From contig JALNWO010000087.1 of NCBI GenBank assembly GCA_023230825.1, positions 1-6,992 on the forward strand: 6,992 nt of DNA, given 5' to 3'. This DNA is from Acholeplasmataceae bacterium. Lineage in GTDB: Bacteria; Bacillota_I; Bacilli_A; Acholeplasmatales; Acholeplasmataceae. Both the position numbers and the translations under genes were made by a program. Below, piece by piece: positions 1 through 4,500 of this stretch (position 1 is its first letter; each line of letters begins with the position of its first letter). Under the pieces are notes generated by a model. The model ran no database searches, was not told the origin of the DNA, and saw only the letters and a program-made list of their open reading frames with translations.

Positions 1-1
1 A

Positions 2-292
2 GGTCAGTTCGTTAGAGTTCATACTTCTTCAGCAATGATATTTGGAGTAGGATTTGATATAAACAACCCGCTGATTAACAATAAGTCTCATTCAATGATG
101 ATTGGTTTTGGCTCCACCAAACCTACCTTGTTTGTGGGACCATCCAATGGTGTAAACAGCACGGGTAAAATAGGTATTGGCAATGTAACCGATCCACTCC
201 ACAGGCTAAATTACACATTCGGGCAGATCAGTACGATGATGCCAGTTTACTGCTTGAGGCCACCGGTAGCAACAAAAGAAGTAGTATTTTAA
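2..292 (+). CDS. Tail-fibre/S74-like surface protein, upstream fragment (5' partial, frameshifted)
   Basis: This frame is open from the first bases of the window, so the gene starts upstream and the ATG at 35 is probably not the true start. The protein is rich in Gly, Asn and Ser and carries a KIGIGNVTDP motif (codons 167-196). This is the start of a VGIG...P...LHV unit, the hallmark of repetitive fibre-like surface proteins in Bacteroidota. After Asp-Pro the expected KLHI sequence does not follow. Instead the frame continues with an atypical tail (LHRLNYTFG onward) and stops at 290-292. The expected continuation lies in the next frame over (PQAKLHIRADQ from 199). I therefore read this as the N-terminal side of one gene with the 292-1008 frame, broken by a one-base loss. 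The last 30 or so residues of this frame are out-of-frame product. The role is inferred to be structural or adhesive, with no enzymatic motif visible. Confidence 0.6.
   Translation, partial: GQFVRVHTSSAMIFGVGFDINNPLINNKSHSMMIGFGSTKPTLFVGPSNGVNSTGKIGIGNVTDPLHRLNYTFGQISTMMPVYCLRPPVATKEVVF
194..201 (+). other. Frameshift site (one base missing)
   Basis: Upstream of this 8-base stretch (CCACTCCA) the family-like reading is in the frame containing codon 191-193 (…GNVTDP). Downstream it is in the frame containing codon 199-201 (PQAKLHI…). Joining them needs one extra base here, for example CCACCTCCA giving D-P-P-P-Q-A-K-L-H. No clear X-XXY-YYZ slippery heptamer is seen in the stretch where both frames are open (169-289), so a mutation or sequencing error is more likely than programmed frameshifting. 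Confidence 0.7.
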
Positions 293-654
293 TGGCTGGT
301 GGTCAAGCTGTTATTGGTACTAGTTCGCAAAATCATTCTTTATCGTTTGTAACCGGTACTACCCACACACGTATGTTTATCAATGGTATTAATGGTCATG
401 TAGGTATTGGAGGTACTACAAATCCACAGTCCCCACTTCATATCATGACTGACGGTACACAGGATGCTGCTATATTGATTGAGAGCACCGACAAAGGAAA
501 AGCAGCTGGGATTTACTTTAGCGGGAGTGCTGCCAATATTGGTATTTTAGACCAAAACAAGCCTATTTCATTTTATACTGCCGGTACTAATTTGAAAATG
601 AGAATAACCTCTGATGGCAATGTTGGTATTGGTGTTGCTGCTCCACAACAAAAG
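211..654 (+). repeat. Two tandem fibre repeat units, about 75 and 73 residues
   Basis: Successive LH(I/V) motifs begin at 211, 436 and 655, giving units of 225 and 219 bases. The units align along their length: DDASLLLEATGSNK with QDAAILIESTDKGK, SLSFVTGTT with PISFYTAGT, TRMFINGINGHVGIG with KMRITSDGNVGIG. They are diverged at protein level and are not exact DNA repeats. A further, partial unit lies upstream and ends in the IGIG motif at 170. Confidence 0.7.
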
Positions 655-1008
655 CTGCATGTTGCCGGAGGTGCAAAATTTGATGATCAGGTGTTGATTG
701 ATGCCGGTGGTCTATACGTAAATGGTGAGGTGAAAGCCAAAAAATTCCATGCCAGCATCAGCCCTTTTCCCGATTTTGTTTTTGAGCCCGGCTATCAGCT
801 TTTACCCATTACCGAGGTAGAAAGTTTTATAACCGAAAAGGGACATCTTCCAGGATTTCCCAATGCAGCCGAAGTGGAGAAAAACGGAATTGAATTAGGC
901 GAGATGAATGCACTTCTTTTGCAAAAGATAGAAGAGCTGACACTGTATATTATTGCTCAACAGAAAGAGATAGGTGAGCTTCGAGTACTTATAAATTCTA
1001 CCAAGTAA
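292..1008 (+). CDS. Tail-fibre/S74-like surface protein, C-terminal fragment
   Basis: The ATG at 292 lies inside a repeat unit, and the frame is open back to 169 with clear homology from about 199, so 292 is a convenience start rather than the original one. From that ATG the protein has 238 residues. It contains two VGIG...P...LH(I/V) motifs (HVGIG from 397, NVGIG from 619). From residue 143 (VNGEVKAKKFH) follows a C-terminal domain with PDFVF, HLPGFP (residue 185 on) and ELGEMN (about 202-206), then a KIEELTLYI coiled coil to the end. This C-terminus is common on Bacteroidota fibre-like proteins and resembles the position and role of the S74 intramolecular chaperone that trimerises phage tail fibres. 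The canonical SDxRLKxNI motif of S74 is absent, so self-cleavage should not be assumed. The stop lies 13 bases before the next gene, which suggests co-transcription. Family assignment is fairly sure; function is inferred. Confidence 0.75.
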   Translation: MAGGQAVIGTSSQNHSLSFVTGTTHTRMFINGINGHVGIGGTTNPQSPLHIMTDGTQDAAILIESTDKGKAAGIYFSGSAANIGILDQNKPISFYTAGTNLKMRITSDGNVGIGVAAPQQKLHVAGGAKFDDQVLIDAGGLYVNGEVKAKKFHASISPFPDFVFEPGYQLLPITEVESFITEKGHLPGFPNAAEVEKNGIELGEMNALLLQKIEELTLYIIAQQKEIGELRVLINSTK

Positions 1009-1021
1009 ATGAAATAAAGCC

Positions 1022-1462
1022 ATGAGACAACAAATATTTCTTTTACTCATTTTGTTCTGTGGCGGAACAGAAGGATGGGCACAAACCAAAGCACAGTCAG
1101 TAAAGTTTGAGTACGATGTTGCCGGTAATCGAGTATTACGTCAGATTGTTGTACAAATAATAACTGATGCCGATTCATTGTTTAAAGAAAGCATCCTTTT
1201 TGACCATTTACCTGATGATCCTATTGAAGGATTGAAAGTATATCCGAATCCTGCACATGAAATAGTGTATATTGAGTTTGTTGACATACCAGATACATCT
1301 GTTAAGTATTTAATGATTGATATGTACGGTCATTTGCTTGAGCGAGGTGTTATCGACAATGTCCTGACCCCTCTGAACTTAAGCCATTATACAAGCGGGA
1401 TATATTTTTTGTTGATAAAAGCGGATGCTAAGAATGAAACGTTCAAGATTATCCGGCAATAG
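1022..1462 (+). CDS. Small secreted protein with one YD motif and a T9SS type A sorting domain
   Basis: The 146-residue protein has a Sec signal peptide (residues 1-20: short basic start, LLLILF core, likely cleavage after WA or WAQ). A single Rhs-type motif follows, YDVAGNR at residues 31-37 inside the stretch KFEYDVAGNRVLRQI. After an acidic linker comes a C-terminal domain from about residue 71: LKVYPNPA at 71-78, then YLMIDMYGHLLERG, SGIYFLLIKAD and a final FKIIRQ. That layout (YPNP, then M-Y/D-G, then SGIYF) is the type A sorting domain that sends proteins across the outer membrane through the type IX system, usually with removal of the domain. No enzymatic domain fits in the 50 or so residues left, so the mature product would be little more than one YD hairpin. 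Its motif closely matches EYDDMGNRSL of the giant neighbour. It starts 13 bases after the upstream stop. Family call is firm; role unknown. Confidence 0.88.
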   Translation: MRQQIFLLLILFCGGTEGWAQTKAQSVKFEYDVAGNRVLRQIVVQIITDADSLFKESILFDHLPDDPIEGLKVYPNPAHEIVYIEFVDIPDTSVKYLMIDMYGHLLERGVIDNVLTPLNLSHYTSGIYFLLIKADAKNETFKIIRQ

Positions 1463-1472
1463 CTTAAGAGGC

Positions 1473-1509
1473 TGGTTATAAAATTTTTAAAAATTATTTT
1501 TTACAACCA
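1473..1509. other. Imperfect inverted repeat in the 57-base gap
   Basis: TGGTTATAAAA (1473-1483) pairs with TTTTACAACCA (1499-1509) at 10 of 11 positions (A1478 faces C1504), enclosing a 15-base AT-rich loop that is itself partly palindromic. The arm ends 10 bases before the ATG at 1520. It might be a weak terminator or attenuator for the upstream genes, or a leader structure of the giant gene. The stem is mostly A-T pairs and the downstream T-run is poor, so I do not claim a function. Confidence 0.4.
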
Positions 1510-1519
1510 TTTAATTTGT

Positions 1520-4500
1520 ATGAGCATGAAAAAACGAATAATTACCGCCATAATTCCCGTTGTGATTGGATTATTTGCCCAAGCTCAGACACAGTACGCT
1601 CCAAATTTTATACTTAATCATAAATTAACAGGTTCTCAGCATTATAGAGCTTCACAATTTATTGAAATGGGAATAAACGAAGGTAATGCTACTGGATTTG
1701 AATATAATGCTATTAGTAGCAATGAGTTTAAAGCAGAGATTGATCCCTTCATGGTTTTTCCACCAGTAGAAGGAGAGCTTGGTGGACCTAATGCCGGTGA
1801 TCAGGGCATAGTTGGAAGTATTGATGGAGTGTTTGATGTGAGCGATTTGGGAGCTGCAACATATACCATACCTATTAAGTTGCCGATGGGAGTTGGAGGT
1901 ACTGTTCCTCCACTATCATTAACTTATAGCAGTATGGTAGGAAATGGCTTGTTGGGGATTGGATGGAATATTGAAGCAATATCAGGTATTTCAAGAACAG
2001 GAAAAACTATTTATCATGATGGACGTGTTGAAGGTCCACAATATAATTCCAGCGATAATCTTAATTTTGATGGAATGCGAATGATGTCTTTAGGTAATAA
2101 TATATACACAACAGAGGTTGAGGGTTTTAACCATATAAAGATTGTTGAGAGTAATTCAACAGGCCCCGTAAGTTTCGAAGTTAAAACACGGGATGGGAAA
2201 ATTCTTCGCTTTGGGCAAACCGAAAACTCAAGACAAAAGTTGGCTAATACCGAAACAATAATCACTTGGTATTTAAGTAGTATCGAAGATTTATTGGGTA
2301 ATTTAATAACTTATACGTATGAACATCGTAATGGTAATTTGTTGCTGAAAGAAATAAAATATGGTGGAAATGACAAAAATAGCCAAGGACATATTTATCA
2401 AGTGCGCTTTATTTATATTTATGATAGAATTGATCCATTTACTAATTATATAAATGGAATGTCAATAAAGAATGATTGTCTTTTGGATCACATTATAATA
2501 AAATATATACCCCAGAATATGGAGTTGTTCAAGTACTCTTTGGAATATGATAGTTCATCATTGATCTCCAGCCGCCTTACCAAAGTAAAGTTGGAAGATA
2601 CAAAAAACTCTCAGGAGGTAAACCCTACAACAATTGAATGGGGTGAGCCTACAGATAATTTTACGCTAACAGCGACTAATATAATGCCTAAATCAAATAG
2701 AGATGCTGAATATACTTTAGGGGATTTTAATGGTGATGGTAAGGCAGATATATTGGCCGCATATTATTACAAAGAAAATGGTGTAAAACTGTATGACACG
2801 TGGTCTATATTTTACCTTAATGAAGCAGGTACTTCTTATTATGAAGTAGAAATGGGTAGTCTGAATCAACCCTATCAACCACTATTTGTATATTTCGTTG
2901 CAGGTGATTTTAATGGCGATGGCCGCGATGATCTACTTAAAGTTATAAGAAACTCGTCTAACTCCTATACTGGAATTTTACTAGAATCTGATGGTAATTA
3001 TGGTTTCTCATCGCAAGGTTCGATCGATTACAATTTTGGTGAGAATCATTATATTAAGATTACGGATATGAATGGTAACGGAATTAATGAAATTTTGATA
3101 GTAAGCATCTTAACTGATCATCAAAACAATAAGAAACACATTCTTTTAAGATGTTTTGAGAAAAACCAGTCAAATAATTTCTTTCAAAGTCTTTTTGTTA
3201 ATTCACCTGCAACTGATGGTTATTTTTTTACAGTTGATAAAGATACTGAATTATTTCCTGTTCAACCGGGAGATTTTACAGGTAATGGACGTACTGACTT
3301 ATTAGTAAATACTGATAATCTTGAAAGTACAATATTTACGTTGCATCCAACCGAGCCAGTTTTAACTGAGCTTGTTCCTACCAGATTTGGCTTCCCAAAC
3401 CGATATCACCGAGTATTTACAGGTGATTTTAATGGTGATGGGATCACTGATATATTAACATATGCTTATGCAAATCCTAACATTGGATGGGAATTACATT
3501 ATTTTAATGGTAAGAATACATGGATTGAAGGATTATGTCCTATAACATTTAACTCTGATCCTGGGAATACCAATCATATTAAACGATATATTTATACAAG
3601 CGACATTAATGGGGATGGCAAAACAGATATACTTGATATTTATATGACAGAAACCTATTCTAATAATGCGAATTTTACAGTATATTATAGCAAAGGAAAT
3701 AGTTTTAAAGAAGTTGAAACATTATTGGCCTCTATGGAATATAGTCAAGATTTATTTGATTTTAATGGAGATGGCAAATTAGAAACACTTCTCTGGACTC
3801 AATCTTATACCCCGCTAAATATAATGTCTTATCATAAAGAAGAAAAAAGTAATCTAGCAAAATCAATTATCAATGGACATGATTATAAAATTTCAGTTTC
3901 TTATTTGCCTCTGACTAACTCGCAGATTTATCAAAAAACTCTTCAAAAACAATTTCCTGTTGTGAACTATCAACCTTCCTATTTTGCTGTCAGATCAATT
4001 AAGAAAGATATTGGTGATAATCATTTGACTACACAAACATTTAAATATGAAGACCTTTTAGTACATAGGCAAGGCAAAGGATTGTTAGGATTTGGCAAAA
4101 GGCTGATTACGAATAGTTTTACCGGTGTGTCAGTTGAAAGAACAAACGAAATATACACTATTCAAAATAAATTTTACGTCCCATATACCAAAAAAATAAA
4201 AACAAAAAAAGCAAATGGAGAAATTATTTCATTAATTGAAAACACAATTAATCATCAAAGTTTTCCTTCATCCCCACTTAGGATATTCCCGTATATCGAA
4301 AGTACTCATTACACAGAAAGGAATCTTACAACAAATGACTTTGTTAAAACAGTGCATAAAGACTTTTCTTATGATAATTATGGAAACTTGATTTCAAGTG
4401 TCGAGTTGATTGCTTTAGAAGAAAAGCAGTCTTCCGCATCAGCTTCTCAATATGAGCATCAGATAACTACTAATTTTCAATATTTAGCTCCGGACTTAAC

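Noticed and set aside
169..289. Programmed -1 frameshift joining the two fibre frames
   Set aside because: The direction would fit, but no convincing slippery heptamer or following structure was seen, and the protein break maps to CCACTCCA, which is not slippery.
1043..1063. Lipoprotein signal at Cys-13 of the small T9SS protein
   Set aside because: LLILFCGG lacks the small residues expected before the cysteine, and a WAQ cleavage site fits a normal signal peptide.
895..1089. Antisense reading frame of 64 codons
   Set aside because: It overlaps the C-terminus of the fibre-like gene and the signal peptide of the next gene, and its protein matches no family I recognise; it is a shadow.
1511..1520. 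Bacteroidota-type promoter -7 element (TAnnTTTG) before the giant gene
   Set aside because: TAATTTG has one base too few between TA and TTTG, and it would place the transcript start inside the coding region.
2014..2265. Antisense reading frame of 83 codons
   Set aside because: It lies wholly within the SpvB region of the giant gene, whose + strand reading has clear family motifs.
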